A stretch of 64,000 bases of DNA from Candidatus Nitrotoga sp. SPKER (lineage in GTDB: Bacteria; Pseudomonadota; Gammaproteobacteria; Burkholderiales; Gallionellaceae), in the NCBI GenBank assembly GCA_003402285.1, contig QFXG01000031.1, positions 104,713 through 168,712 on the forward strand. The letters are read 5' to 3'. Position 1 is the first letter of the stretch. Every line of letters begins with the position of its first letter. The notes below the pieces were generated by a model that searched no databases, was not told the origin of the DNA, and saw only the letters and a list, made by a program, of their open reading frames with translations. The position numbers and the translations under genes are program-made. Below are positions 9,693-19,522 of this stretch, piece by piece.

Positions 9693-11792
9693 ATGGATAC
9701 TTTAACCGACCGACTGTTACGCAAATTCCGCTTTCTGCCGAGCGTGCATGAGGCTGTGCAAATCAACCAGATGGCGTTTGCCAAGCGGATTGAAGACCTG
9801 CAAAGGATACCGCGCTATCCGCCATTCATGGAGGGATTGCCTGTGTATGCCCCCGCCGAACTGCTCGCCACGCAACACGAACTCACGGGCGGAATTCGCC
9901 AGCTGATTGCTGACGCGGAGCTGCTGGCAACTCACTACAACCCGGCGATGTTGCGCCTTGCCGCTTTTGTCCATCTCTTGCCGGCCTCGCAAGCGCATCA
10001 TCATCGCGGTGCGGGCGGCATGTTGCGCCACTCTCTCGAAGTCGGATTATGGGCACTGCAACAAACCGAGGGCAAACTGATACGCGGTGTGACCACGCCA
10101 CAGCAACGACGCGTGATAGAGCCGCGCTGGCGACTGGCCGTGTTCCTGGCTGGCATCTGCCACGACCTCGGCAAGGTGGTGACCGACTTGACTGTCACCG
10201 ACCGCGCGAACGCGCAAAGGTGGCGACCTTACCACCAAGGTGTTTATGACTGGGCACTGTCGCACGACATTGAGAATTATTTTTTGCACTGGCAAGAGGG
10301 GCGGGGAAGACGTCACACCAATGTATCCAGCACACTGATCGATGCGGTGATCGTCAAAGAGTCGTTCGACTGGATCAGTGACGGCAGCACGGATGTGGTG
10401 ATCTGGCTGACGGAATCGCTCAACAGCAATCCTGGACAAACCAACCAGATACATGACTATGTGGTCAGAGCCGACCAGTTAAGCGTCGAGCGTGACCTGA
10501 AAACCATGGGCGTGGCGATGGCAGGCTACGAGATCGGTGTGCCAGTCGAGCGCTATCTGACCGACATCATGCGTCGTCTGGTGCGCGAGGGCGTGTGGCG
10601 AATCAACGAACCATCAGCCAGAGTATGGAATATCGACGGCATGACCTACCTTGTCTGGCCGATGGCGGGTGAGGAGATTGCCCGGCGCACCAACGATGAA
10701 GATATTCCCGGCTTGCCCAAAACCCCGGATGGCATCCTCGACATGATGGTTGAAAGAGGGATTGCCTGTATGCGCGAAGGCGATGGTGATCCGTATTTCT
10801 ACATTGCGCCCGATGTACTCACTGAAAAAATACCCACCCTGAAACTGAAGTCCATACGGCTTCGCGATCAGGCGCTCATCAGCACGATGCCGATTGCGCC
10901 TGTCGCCGGTTGCGTGATCGGCAGCAACGAAGCTGTTGGCAGCACCAAAACCCATGTTGACGCAGAAAACCCAGAACGTCCCCAGCACCTCTCCAGCACG
11001 TCTGAGCAAGTGATCAGCGCCGGCACAGAAAACCCAGTACACCTACAGCACGTCTTCAGTACAGCTGAGTCTGAAACCCTTGGGCCAGCAACGCCTGCCA
11101 CCGCCGAGCAGCTCACCGGCAGCGTGGGCGAAATGCTCAAGGTGCTGATCGATGATTTTCAGACAGGCAAGAAAGTATTGAACGACCTTGCCGTGTGTCT
11201 CGAAGACGGCTGCCTGCGTCTCAAGTGGCCACAGGCCTTTGCCGGTTACGGGTTCACGCCCAAGCAGATTCTGGACGGTCTTACCGAGCGCGGCTGGATG
11301 GAAGCGGACAGTGAGGTTGCCAAGGTGGGTGAAGCCGAGTTCGCCAGCGGTATCGCCAAGGCCATCAGGCTTAGCCGATCGATCAGCAATCTTTTTCCAC
11401 AGCGCGCAACAACCGCGCCGCAATGCGCACCTGCCAATACGGATTCCGCAATCGAAGCGCGGCAGGAAACAAAGACGGTTCGCCAACTTGCCACGAGCGA
11501 TGTGCCTGAGCGGCAGAACATCGTCACACCACCCAATAAGCCCAAGAAGCGCCCTGCGCCAAAGCCAGGCGCTACTCATGTTGCCGAAGTCAAAGAGCAA
11601 TCGCTACCACCGGTTGATCCGCCAAGCCAAATTGCCAGGCTGAATGAATTGTTGCAAGCGGCCAAGAGGGATGGCAAAGAACTCATCAGGCGCGACATCA
11701 ATTTGCTGGTGCAGCAGAAAGTTGGCGTCATGGCAGCAGCGCGCCTCATGCGGGGCATCGCGCTTTCAGACATCCCGGAATTGAAAACATGA
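9693..11792 (+). CDS. traI: MobH-type relaxase TraI (TraI_2 domain with HD motif)
   Basis: HHHRGAGGMLRHSLEVGLWALQ and GICHDLGKVVTDL motifs, C-terminal TraI_2_C-like region. Confidence 0.85.
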   Translation: MDTLTDRLLRKFRFLPSVHEAVQINQMAFAKRIEDLQRIPRYPPFMEGLPVYAPAELLATQHELTGGIRQLIADAELLATHYNPAMLRLAAFVHLLPASQAHHHRGAGGMLRHSLEVGLWALQQTEGKLIRGVTTPQQRRVIEPRWRLAVFLAGICHDLGKVVTDLTVTDRANAQRWRPYHQGVYDWALSHDIENYFLHWQEGRGRRHTNVSSTLIDAVIVKESFDWISDGSTDVVIWLTESLNSNPGQTNQIHDYVVRADQLSVERDLKTMGVAMAGYEIGVPVERYLTDIMRRLVREGVWRINEPSARVWNIDGMTYLVWPMAGEEIARRTNDEDIPGLPKTPDGILDMMVERGIACMREGDGDPYFYIAPDVLTEKIPTLKLKSIRLRDQALISTMPIAPVAGCVIGSNEAVGSTKTHVDAENPERPQHLSSTSEQVISAGTENPVHLQHVFSTAESETLGPATPATAEQLTGSVGEMLKVLIDDFQTGKKVLNDLAVCLEDGCLRLKWPQAFAGYGFTPKQILDGLTERGWMEADSEVAKVGEAEFASGIAKAIRLSRSISNLFPQRATTAPQCAPANTDSAIEARQETKTVRQLATSDVPERQNIVTPPNKPKKRPAPKPGATHVAEVKEQSLPPVDPPSQIARLNELLQAAKRDGKELIRRDINLLVQQKVGVMAAARLMRGIALSDIPELKT

Positions 11793-12013
11793 ACACTAAA
11801 CAGATCAACATTTTCATTGGACATGATCTGCTCGGGCAGTGGTTCGCGCTATCTCCAGACATCCCCTGGTTGGCCGCAGAAGGCGAATCGTTTGCGGCTG
11901 CCCGTGAAGCCTTGGCCGATATTGCGCCGGGACTGGCAAGCATGCACGGCATCGAGAAGCCGATTGAGATTGTCTGGCATTCGATACATTCAGTCTTGCA
12001 AAACGGACGGTGA
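11789..12013 (+). CDS. Small protein, possibly DUF1902/HicB-like
   Basis: 74 aa, ATGA overlap with traI, located within the transfer operon. Confidence 0.45.
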   Translation: MNTKQINIFIGHDLLGQWFALSPDIPWLAAEGESFAAAREALADIAPGLASMHGIEKPIEIVWHSIHSVLQNGR

Positions 12014-12014
12014 G

Positions 12015-12647
12015 ATGCGAAACAACTTTTATCTTGCTGCGCTTTACGCTGTGGTGATCGCAACTCAGGTCGGCTTGGCTCACGCAGAAGACCTCGGTGT
12101 TATCGGCAAGACATATGACATTGCCGAACGTGACCTCATTGAGCTCATCAAAGACAAATTGCGCCACATGGAGAAAACCGGCGAGCTGGCAAAACGACAG
12201 ACTGAATACAAAAACCGCGTGATGTCGGGCATTGAACATCCCAAGCCGATACCGGGCATGCAAGCCACAGAAACAGCCAATACACACTATTACGACCCTT
12301 CCATAGTCACTGACAAGGATGTCACTGACACAACCGGAAAAATCCTTTATCCCCGTGGGACGCGCGTTAATCCGCTCGATTACATCGGCTGGAATAAATA
12401 CTTGTTGTTCGTGGATGCGCGTGATGCAAAGCAGTTGGAATTCAGCAAAAAAATTACCGCAGCATCCGACAGGCCGGTCAAGTTAGTGCTGGTAGCAGGA
12501 GCCCCACTGGAGCTGATGCGGAAATGGAAAATGCCCGTTTATTTCGATCAAGGCGGCAGACTGACCAAACGTTTCGCCATCACCCAAGTGCCCGCCATCG
12601 TCAGACAAGAAGGGAAGAGGCTGCGTATTGATGAACTACGTTACTAA
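12015..12647 (+). CDS. traW: Type IV secretion protein TraW
   Basis: Signal peptide, AEDLGVIGKTYDIAERDLIELI, C-terminal thioredoxin-like ITQVPAIVRQEG; upstream of traU. Confidence 0.85.
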   Translation: MRNNFYLAALYAVVIATQVGLAHAEDLGVIGKTYDIAERDLIELIKDKLRHMEKTGELAKRQTEYKNRVMSGIEHPKPIPGMQATETANTHYYDPSIVTDKDVTDTTGKILYPRGTRVNPLDYIGWNKYLLFVDARDAKQLEFSKKITAASDRPVKLVLVAGAPLELMRKWKMPVYFDQGGRLTKRFAITQVPAIVRQEGKRLRIDELRY

Positions 12648-13638
12648 AACATTACTCTGTGCGTTCGGCCTGCTGATATGTGGACAGAATGCGATGGCAT
12701 CTCTTGAGTGCCAAGGGCGTTTCCCAAATCCGATTACTGACATCTGTTGGAGTTGTGTTTTCCCAATCACGTTCGGTGCGGGCGCACTGTCGCTACCCGT
12801 CGCGCTCGGGCAAGAGGACACACCGAATCCCGGTGGTGCGCCGATTTGCCTGTGCGGCGTCAATCCCGGCATCAAGATCAGCTTCTGGGAGCCGGTGCGT
12901 CACGTTGACGTGGTGCGAAAACCATTCTGCATGACATCGTTGGGCGGTATTGATATGAACCCCGGATTCGACGCACCACACGGCACACAAAGAAAAAAAG
13001 ACAACTCTGATACCAGCTCGTTCTATCAGGTGCATTGGTATGTTGATCCGATATTGATATTGCTCCAAGCCGTTGTAGATAGTCCGTGTCTCGAACAGCA
13101 GGTGTTCGATGTGGCCTATCTCACCGAACTCGATCCGCTTTGGAATGATGACGAAATGACCAGCATCCTCAATCCGGATTCATTCCTGTTTGGCAACCTG
13201 GTAGCCAGACTCGCCTGTGGCGCGGATTGCGTTGCGTCCTCCCTTGGATTTGGCAGCAACACGTTGTTCTGGTGTGCCGGTTGTCAGGGTTCGATGTATC
13301 CGTTGAACGGACATGTCGCCTCACATATTGGAGGCGTGCAGGCATCGAGCCTGCTGGTGTCGCGCATCATTGCCAAGATGCATCGCGAAGGGCTGATGTG
13401 GGCCGCATCAGGGAGTTCCGGGCTGTGTGGATACTACCCGCAACTGCTCATGGACAAGACTAACTACAAATACCAGATGCACTTTCCGGTAGCGCAAGAC
13501 AAAATCAATGGAAAGTGTTGCCAGCCACTAGGCCGCACAACTGTCATTTGGGGAGCTGGCAAAGAAATTCCGGCCGCTGGCGAAGACTTTGCCTACATGA
13601 TCTTCCGCAAGCGGAACTGTTGCCAGGGAGCTTTCTGA
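12628..13638 (+). CDS. traU: Conjugal transfer pilus assembly protein TraU
   Basis: CQGRFPNPITDICWSCVFPI, cysteine-rich, NPGIKISFWEPVRHVDVVRKPFC. Confidence 0.92.
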   Translation: MMNYVTKTLLCAFGLLICGQNAMASLECQGRFPNPITDICWSCVFPITFGAGALSLPVALGQEDTPNPGGAPICLCGVNPGIKISFWEPVRHVDVVRKPFCMTSLGGIDMNPGFDAPHGTQRKKDNSDTSSFYQVHWYVDPILILLQAVVDSPCLEQQVFDVAYLTELDPLWNDDEMTSILNPDSFLFGNLVARLACGADCVASSLGFGSNTLFWCAGCQGSMYPLNGHVASHIGGVQASSLLVSRIIAKMHREGLMWAASGSSGLCGYYPQLLMDKTNYKYQMHFPVAQDKINGKCCQPLGRTTVIWGAGKEIPAAGEDFAYMIFRKRNCCQGAF

Positions 13639-14294
13639 TGGTGAACGTCACGTCGCGTATCACATTGGCCTGTGTGCTTGTTTTACTGGTGCAGCAAGCC
13701 AGCGCGGAAACGGTACTGGAAAGATCAAACCGCATTCTCCAGGAGATCAACGAGCGCGTTGTTAATCAATACCGCGCGCCCGCACCTAATGTAACCGCAT
13801 TGCCTCAACCTGCGACCACCGCAAACCCGGAAGACGTGGCAAAGCAATTCCACCAGCAGCCCTTGCAAACAAAGCTAGCAACACCAGAGATGATGATCTT
13901 TGTGTCGTTCTCGATGCCGCGAGAGAGTTTGCTGCGCATTGTTGAACAGTCGGAAAAAACCGGTGCGCGACTGATTTTCCGTGGTTTCAAAGGCGACAAA
14001 ATGACCGACATGTCAAAGCGCATCAGCGCGCTGCTAGGCAATCATCTTGTTGAAGCAGTCATCCATCCGCCCGCGTTTACTCAGTTCAAAGTGAATCAAG
14101 TGCCTGCACTGGTGCTCGCCCAACCCGACGCTGGCGACAAACTGGACAGCGGCTGCGCTCAACCGGATCGGTACGTGAAGGTTACGGGCGACGTAAGCCA
14201 GGACTACGCACTTGAATACATCGAGCGCACTTCACCGCAATGGGCGGCGACTGCACGCTTTTTTGGCGACAAAGACAAAATGGGTAATCAATGA
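13638..14294 (+). CDS. trbC: Type F conjugative transfer pilus assembly protein TrbC
   Basis: MMIFVSFSMPRESLLRIVEQSEKTGARLIFRGF and VNQVPALVLA motifs; directly after traU. Confidence 0.85.
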   Translation: MVNVTSRITLACVLVLLVQQASAETVLERSNRILQEINERVVNQYRAPAPNVTALPQPATTANPEDVAKQFHQQPLQTKLATPEMMIFVSFSMPRESLLRIVEQSEKTGARLIFRGFKGDKMTDMSKRISALLGNHLVEAVIHPPAFTQFKVNQVPALVLAQPDAGDKLDSGCAQPDRYVKVTGDVSQDYALEYIERTSPQWAATARFFGDKDKMGNQ

Positions 14295-15034
14295 GAGTAG
14301 GGTGCAGAAAGTTTGCCATGGTCTTGTATCTGAGTGGCGCAATCCCGCTGCTGTCACACGCCGTTACACCCGTGGAGCAGGCGTTTATCGATGGTCAAGC
14401 GACCGCGCAAAGTGCCACACCCAGCGCATCGACAAACATCACCAACGGCACGATAGCGACTACGGTCAACAGCTTCAATTCGAGCTACTACAATTACAGC
14501 AGTACCGCGCCAGAGGCTGGCTATTTCATGGGGGGAAGCGGAGACACGATTACACAAGGGGCGGGGAAAGTGACCGCCTGTCAGGCCGGCCCGGTCAACC
14601 CAAACGCCTTCCTCCAGCAAAACTGCGAAGCCATCAATTACATGGCGCGCAATCCGACAACGCGACCGCAGTTCACCCTCCCCCCGGGCGATCCGAATGT
14701 CACAAGATCGAGAATCATAGAAGCCAATCCCGGAACACTGGCAGCAACATCATTGGGGTATGCCAGTCCATCCGCAATCGGGGCTTTTACCGGATGCACG
14801 ACTCAAACCATCACCAAGCCGCCAACCTATACCACCGAAGTTTGTAACGAGTATCTGAGCACAACCAGTCACATGTGTATTGTCGGGCGCACGATTGTGG
14901 TGGATGCCGATGCCAACTATCAATGCAGCCAGACAGCAAAAAGCTACGAATCCCTGAGTTGTCGGCGAGGTGCCTCGACGGTAAGCACCTGGACGTCCAA
15001 CGAGTGCGTCGTCTTGCAACAGCGAGCACAGTAA
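14291..15034 (+). CDS. traN: TraN-like mating-pair stabilization protein, N-terminal portion
   Basis: Signal peptide, PVEQAFIDGQATAQSATPSAS and cysteine-bearing C-terminal part; position after trbC. Confidence 0.55.
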   Translation: MRVGCRKFAMVLYLSGAIPLLSHAVTPVEQAFIDGQATAQSATPSASTNITNGTIATTVNSFNSSYYNYSSTAPEAGYFMGGSGDTITQGAGKVTACQAGPVNPNAFLQQNCEAINYMARNPTTRPQFTLPPGDPNVTRSRIIEANPGTLAATSLGYASPSAIGAFTGCTTQTITKPPTYTTEVCNEYLSTTSHMCIVGRTIVVDADANYQCSQTAKSYESLSCRRGASTVSTWTSNECVVLQQRAQ

Positions 15035-16776
15035 TGAAGTTGCTAGCGTTAGTGGTTCGGTCATTAAACAGATTGAAATCCGTATTGAAATCCGTTCGTG
15101 GTGAGCTTGTCCAACCACCTGTCTCTTCGACAACCTCGGGGTGCACGGCACACTATTTATTGGTCGGCTCTGTAGTGATCATTCTCGTTATGGTGCTCTG
15201 CGGTCGGGCAATTGCCGCTGATTGTCGGCTGGCAAGTTCCACTTGCGTCGATAGCACGGCCAGCAAAACGATTGCCGGTGTCACGGTGACGCTGGCCGAG
15301 GTTGGCGGTTGCTGGGAGTATCAGGACACCTATACCTGCATCAAACCCAACGCTGTCGATTATTGTTCAGCCTTCAGGCAAATTTCAGGGTGTTGGCAAA
15401 TCAGCTCAACGTGTGCGGTTACCGACACCACGTTTGGCACTGGTTGCATGCAATGGGATAACACATGGCGGTGTGGCAACCCGGCGTTATCCACGCCGCC
15501 GAACACACTAAGAGTAGCTGATAGCTATACCATTGTGACCGACACCCTCAATAACACCCAGTGCCAACCTTACGCAAACAGCCCGACCTGCGCGATTGCG
15601 TCGCACATCTGCGTTGAGCCAGCGGCAACACGCATAATTAACGGATTGCCGGTGTACAAAGACTGCTGGAGCTGGCAAGACAACTATTCGTGTCTGGGGA
15701 CGCCGCAAACGGACTGCGGCGCATTGCAGTCTAGAGGATGCGCGCTCAACACATCGCAATGCCTGACAACAGCACTCAACAACCAGTGCAGCCTTACCGA
15801 AAAAACCTATCGCTGCCTAAGCGCATCCGGATCGTCTTCCACCGTTGCAGATTGCGGTGGAAACACATACTGCACAGGCGGCAACTGTTTCAATACCGGT
15901 CATGTGCCGGACACGGACTTTGCTCAAACAGCCGCCATGATGGAAGTCACGCGACAAGCCGGAAATTACATGGATGCAGCGAGCCTGCGTATATTTGGAG
16001 GGCAGGGATCCAGTTGTAAAAAATCACTGTTTGGATTGGTTAACTGCTGCAAGCCGAGTGGAGGTGGTGCGGCGCTAAACAATGCTTCCGTCATGGGATA
16101 TGCCGTGAATGCCGGTGGGCAGACCCTGAAATATGGCAGTAGTTACATGTACGACACGTTGTTTGACAACTTTCATATTGTGAGAGGATTGGACTCGGTG
16201 CTTGCATCAACCCCGGTCGGATCACTCGCCGGTGGGTCGTCGATGCCATTCAGTCCGGCCTTTTCGCTTTACGGCTTTACCGCAACGTGGGGAGCAATGC
16301 CAGGGGCACTGGGTTCTTTCGGTGGGATCAGCTTTGCATTCGACCCCACCTCACTCGCGATCCAAGTAGGACTAATGATTCTTCAGGAACTTCTATCGTG
16401 CGACCAACCAGAAAAAATGCTCGCCATGAAAAAAGGGCAGAACCTTTGTCGTTACACAGGGAGCCATTGTTCAATAAAGATACCAATTATTGGCACATGT
16501 TTGCAGACAACGGAAAGTTATTGCTGTTTCAATTCCCGTTTGGCAAGAATTATCAATACATCAGGCGGCGTGCAAATTGGTAAACCTGTCACGGACTGCA
16601 CAGGCTTCACCCCAACCGAGTTTTCCAGTCTGGATTTTTCGAGAATTGATCTTACCGAATTCACCAACGAGATAATGGCGAACGTAAGAATGCCAAGCGC
16701 AACCATTATCAATACCGATAGCGCCGCCACCATGCAGCGCAAGCTGAATAACTACTACACGCGAGGTCGTCAATGA
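15034..16776 (+). CDS. traN: TraN-like mating-pair stabilization protein, cysteine-rich C-terminal portion with its own TM segment
   Basis: Many cysteines in TraN-like repeats (CRLASSTCVDSTASKTIAGVTVTLAEVGGCWEYQDTYTC); starts at a TAATG overlap with the previous ORF. Confidence 0.65.
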   Translation: MKLLALVVRSLNRLKSVLKSVRGELVQPPVSSTTSGCTAHYLLVGSVVIILVMVLCGRAIAADCRLASSTCVDSTASKTIAGVTVTLAEVGGCWEYQDTYTCIKPNAVDYCSAFRQISGCWQISSTCAVTDTTFGTGCMQWDNTWRCGNPALSTPPNTLRVADSYTIVTDTLNNTQCQPYANSPTCAIASHICVEPAATRIINGLPVYKDCWSWQDNYSCLGTPQTDCGALQSRGCALNTSQCLTTALNNQCSLTEKTYRCLSASGSSSTVADCGGNTYCTGGNCFNTGHVPDTDFAQTAAMMEVTRQAGNYMDAASLRIFGGQGSSCKKSLFGLVNCCKPSGGGAALNNASVMGYAVNAGGQTLKYGSSYMYDTLFDNFHIVRGLDSVLASTPVGSLAGGSSMPFSPAFSLYGFTATWGAMPGALGSFGGISFAFDPTSLAIQVGLMILQELLSCDQPEKMLAMKKGQNLCRYTGSHCSIKIPIIGTCLQTTESYCCFNSRLARIINTSGGVQIGKPVTDCTGFTPTEFSSLDFSRIDLTEFTNEIMANVRMPSATIINTDSAATMQRKLNNYYTRGRQ

Positions 16777-17171
16777 TCGTTACAAAATGCCTTATCACCA
16801 TTGCGACAATCACTCTGTTGGCAACTGCGGCAAACGCAGCGGAAAGCGTTAGCGTGAAGGTGTTGCTCATGCAGGCATTGAATGCGCCAAATGGCGCAGC
16901 CAAAGGGGTTGTAGAAGGCAAAGAAGCAGATGCAATTCACGCTGCAACCGGCGCGTCCGTTCCAATCAGAGCGGAGGTATCAACAATCAAGAAATTTAAC
17001 CAGGAAGGGTGTAGCCGCCTTGCGGTTAAATTAATTCAGCCTAACACGCCAACCAAAGAGGGCGGTAAAACGGACTTTGCGTTGAATTACGAACTGAATC
17101 TATGTCGAAACGGCACGCCGCCGAACGAGGGGATGGATTTGGGGAAGGCCGCAAAGATTCTGGGCAATTGA
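16773..17171 (+). CDS. Secreted/periplasmic hypothetical protein of the transfer operon
   Basis: Signal peptide ending ANAAES; ATGA overlap with the preceding gene. Confidence 0.55.
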   Translation: MIVTKCLITIATITLLATAANAAESVSVKVLLMQALNAPNGAAKGVVEGKEADAIHAATGASVPIRAEVSTIKKFNQEGCSRLAVKLIQPNTPTKEGGKTDFALNYELNLCRNGTPPNEGMDLGKAAKILGN

Positions 17172-17227
17172 CAATGACAATAGAGAAAGATATATTTAGT
17201 ATATCTTTACCGTTTTTCGAGAATATC

Positions 17228-17503
17228 ATGACGACTACAGCGAAACCAGATCAACTATTACTCCGTTTCCGGTCAACCGACACGCAGAACGGCATCAGCC
17301 GTTCAACCGTGGAAAAATTGGCTGAATATCTCGGTTTCACAGGGGAAACGCAAGTTATTCACTATGCGTTGCGCAAGCTGGCGAAGGAAGTGCTGCCAGC
17401 CTATGAAGCCGACGATGGCGAACTAACGCCGACACAGTTGGCCGCAATTCGCAAAGCGGTACCCCAAGGCCGCGCAAAATCGGTCAAATCGAGCTTGTTC
17501 TGA
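17228..17503 (+). CDS. Probable antitoxin partnered with the PemK/MazF-like toxin
   Basis: Short protein immediately upstream of a MazF/PemK-like ORF; an alternative start lies at 17174. Confidence 0.5.
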   Translation: MTTTAKPDQLLLRFRSTDTQNGISRSTVEKLAEYLGFTGETQVIHYALRKLAKEVLPAYEADDGELTPTQLAAIRKAVPQGRAKSVKSSLF

Positions 17504-17506
17504 GGT

Positions 17507-17923
17507 ATGGGGAAACATTGGTGGCCGGCTCCGGAAGCAGGCGAAATTGTATGGTGTCACTTCCCGGAAAATAAGGGAATCAAGCCGGGGCCGAAGCCTC
17601 GGCCTGCTTTAATCATCAAGGTATTTGACGACCAAGCGCCCCATTTCATTGTATTGGTGGCCTATGGCACCAGTCAGAAAACTGACCAACTCCGCTCAGG
17701 AGAATTTCTTATCGCTGATCGCGAGACGGCGGCGTACCAACTCGCAGGCTTAAGCTACTCGACAAAATTCAGTTTCCATAACACAGTTGAACTGCCATAC
17801 AGCAGCGAATGGTTCAAGGTGCCACCCGCTGCACCAAACGGTCAAACACCAAAGCTCGGTGTGCTTCATCCAAGTTTGATGCAGCGTGTACGTGCCGCTT
17901 GGGAAGCGGCTCAAACAGGTTGA
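17507..17923 (+). CDS. PemK/MazF-like endoribonuclease toxin
   Basis: GEIVWCHFPENKGIKPGPKPRPALII, MazF-like N-terminal motif. Confidence 0.65.
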   Translation: MGKHWWPAPEAGEIVWCHFPENKGIKPGPKPRPALIIKVFDDQAPHFIVLVAYGTSQKTDQLRSGEFLIADRETAAYQLAGLSYSTKFSFHNTVELPYSSEWFKVPPAAPNGQTPKLGVLHPSLMQRVRAAWEAAQTG

Positions 17924-17975
17924 TGCCAGGCAGAGTTTCCAATAGCGATGAGTCCTATTCCTATGGATTCGATGG

Positions 17976-18161
17976 TCATTTGCAATCCATTCTCTCCCTA
18001 AGTTCCTTTCCGGCCTTGAAGTGCGGCACATACTTGGCTGGTACTAACACTTTGCTGCCCGTCTTTGGATTGCGCCCTGTGCGTAATGGCCTGTAATTGA
18101 GAGCGAAGCTGCCGAAGCCACGAATCTCTATACGGTCTCCCTTTGATAGCGCATTGGACAA
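17976..18161 (-). pseudogene. ihfB: 5'-truncated ihfB-like (IHF beta) fragment
   Basis: [52 protein letters not shown] matches the IHF-beta C-terminal half; the N-terminal ~30 aa are missing, with an in-frame TAA shortly upstream. Confidence 0.75.
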
Positions 18162-18400
18162 GGTATCAAGAATTGGTTAAAGATCTACCAGATAAATCTG
18201 ATGTGGCGCAAGATTGAAATAGTGACCGATACTTGGCTGCCATCGCAACAGCAGCAATGAAGGAACCAGCCAACTAGCTATAAGGTGGCCATATCGATAG
18301 TTACATTTCCTCGAACGTGTTTCTCGAACGAGATGTTCGCGCCATGTACTTTCCAAGAATCGATGTGCTCAGTCATTGGTTTGTGCTGCCTGCTGATAAA

Positions 18401-19522
18401 CTAAGCTGATTTATCTATTAAATTCACATCCGTCGCCCATTGTGATTTGTATTTTATATTTTGCTGTATCTGTTTCATGGCATCGGTTATCTGATCTCTA
18501 ACGGATCGAGTGTCAGATATGGTAATCGTCCATGTGGCCAACCAGAAATCTTCCTGTTGTGTTTTGAGCACTTTTTCAACGCATTTGGTGACATCTTCCT
18601 CATTTGACAGATCGATTTCTTCTTCAGAATAATTTACGATGAATTCAATCGCATCAACAACAAATTGGTTCATACACGTCAAACCGACCTTGCTCAGCAG
18701 TTTGCAATCTTTCGAAAAAGCATTCCCCCAGTTCTTTTTTATTGCATTCCAGAGGGTCAGAAAAAAGTCTAATAACATATCTTCATCCTCAATGGCTCTC
18801 ATGTTCTTGGATTGAATATATGCGATGGATGATTCGATTGAAGCGGGTATTATCCATCGATTTTCTTCTGCAATATCAGGCAGTGATAACAGCCCCTTGA
18901 ATGGACTTCCTTCAACCTCATTTGCCCAGCCAACATAGCTAACTTGTCGACTCAGGCTTAATCGTGCTGAACGCAGCCGAGTTTCAAGCTCCTGATCAGA
19001 GCAGTTTATGGTGAGGGCTCGAATATGATCTGGAGAAACTTTGGATACTTTATTGTTAATGACAATGAACTGGAATGCTTTTTCGTCAGTGCTGGCCCCG
19101 AGTATTGCAACCACAGGAACGACAGTGTTGGGATTGTATGCATTCATTCCATATAATCGATGCTGCCCATCAATGACCAAAGCTTCAGCAGATTTGGATT
19201 CATCGATCTCTAAGGTATGAAGCCCAGTCACAACATCGTTAGATATCTTGAAAACATCATTGGATAACGCAATAACAATGGCTGTCGGAATAATGTTCCT
19301 TTCATCCTCCACCATAAATTTGGTGATTCCTCTAACTCGGAAATCATTTCTAGCTCGCTGTATTCCATCTTTCCTTTCAGGAGAAAGACTAGGGATAGTT
19401 ACCCAATTCAACAACTCGCCAACGGGCGCGCTAAAAATACACGTTTCAAGCGATTGTTCGCTGTTGCGTTGTTTAAATTTGATACAACAATAATTTTTCA
19501 TTGGAGAGCCTAAATTGTGCAA
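18401..19522 (-). CDS. DGQHR-domain protein (DndB/DpdB-like), second copy in the island
   Basis: EALVIDGQHRLYGM motif, FQFIVINNKVSKV; immediately downstream of the HNH gene. Likely start near 19501. Confidence 0.8.
   Translation of the reverse strand: MHNLGSPMKNYCCIKFKQRNSEQSLETCIFSAPVGELLNWVTIPSLSPERKDGIQRARNDFRVRGITKFMVEDERNIIPTAIVIALSNDVFKISNDVVTGLHTLEIDESKSAEALVIDGQHRLYGMNAYNPNTVVPVVAILGASTDEKAFQFIVINNKVSKVSPDHIRALTINCSDQELETRLRSARLSLSRQVSYVGWANEVEGSPFKGLLSLPDIAEENRWIIPASIESSIAYIQSKNMRAIEDEDMLLDFFLTLWNAIKKNWGNAFSKDCKLLSKVGLTCMNQFVVDAIEFIVNYSEEEIDLSNEEDVTKCVEKVLKTQQEDFWLATWTITISDTRSVRDQITDAMKQIQQNIKYKSQWATDVNLIDKSA

Noticed and set aside
14212-14847. 211-aa + ORF overlapping traN
   Set aside because: Out of frame with TraN-like ORF; low-complexity His/Gln/Arg-rich translation typical of a shadow frame.
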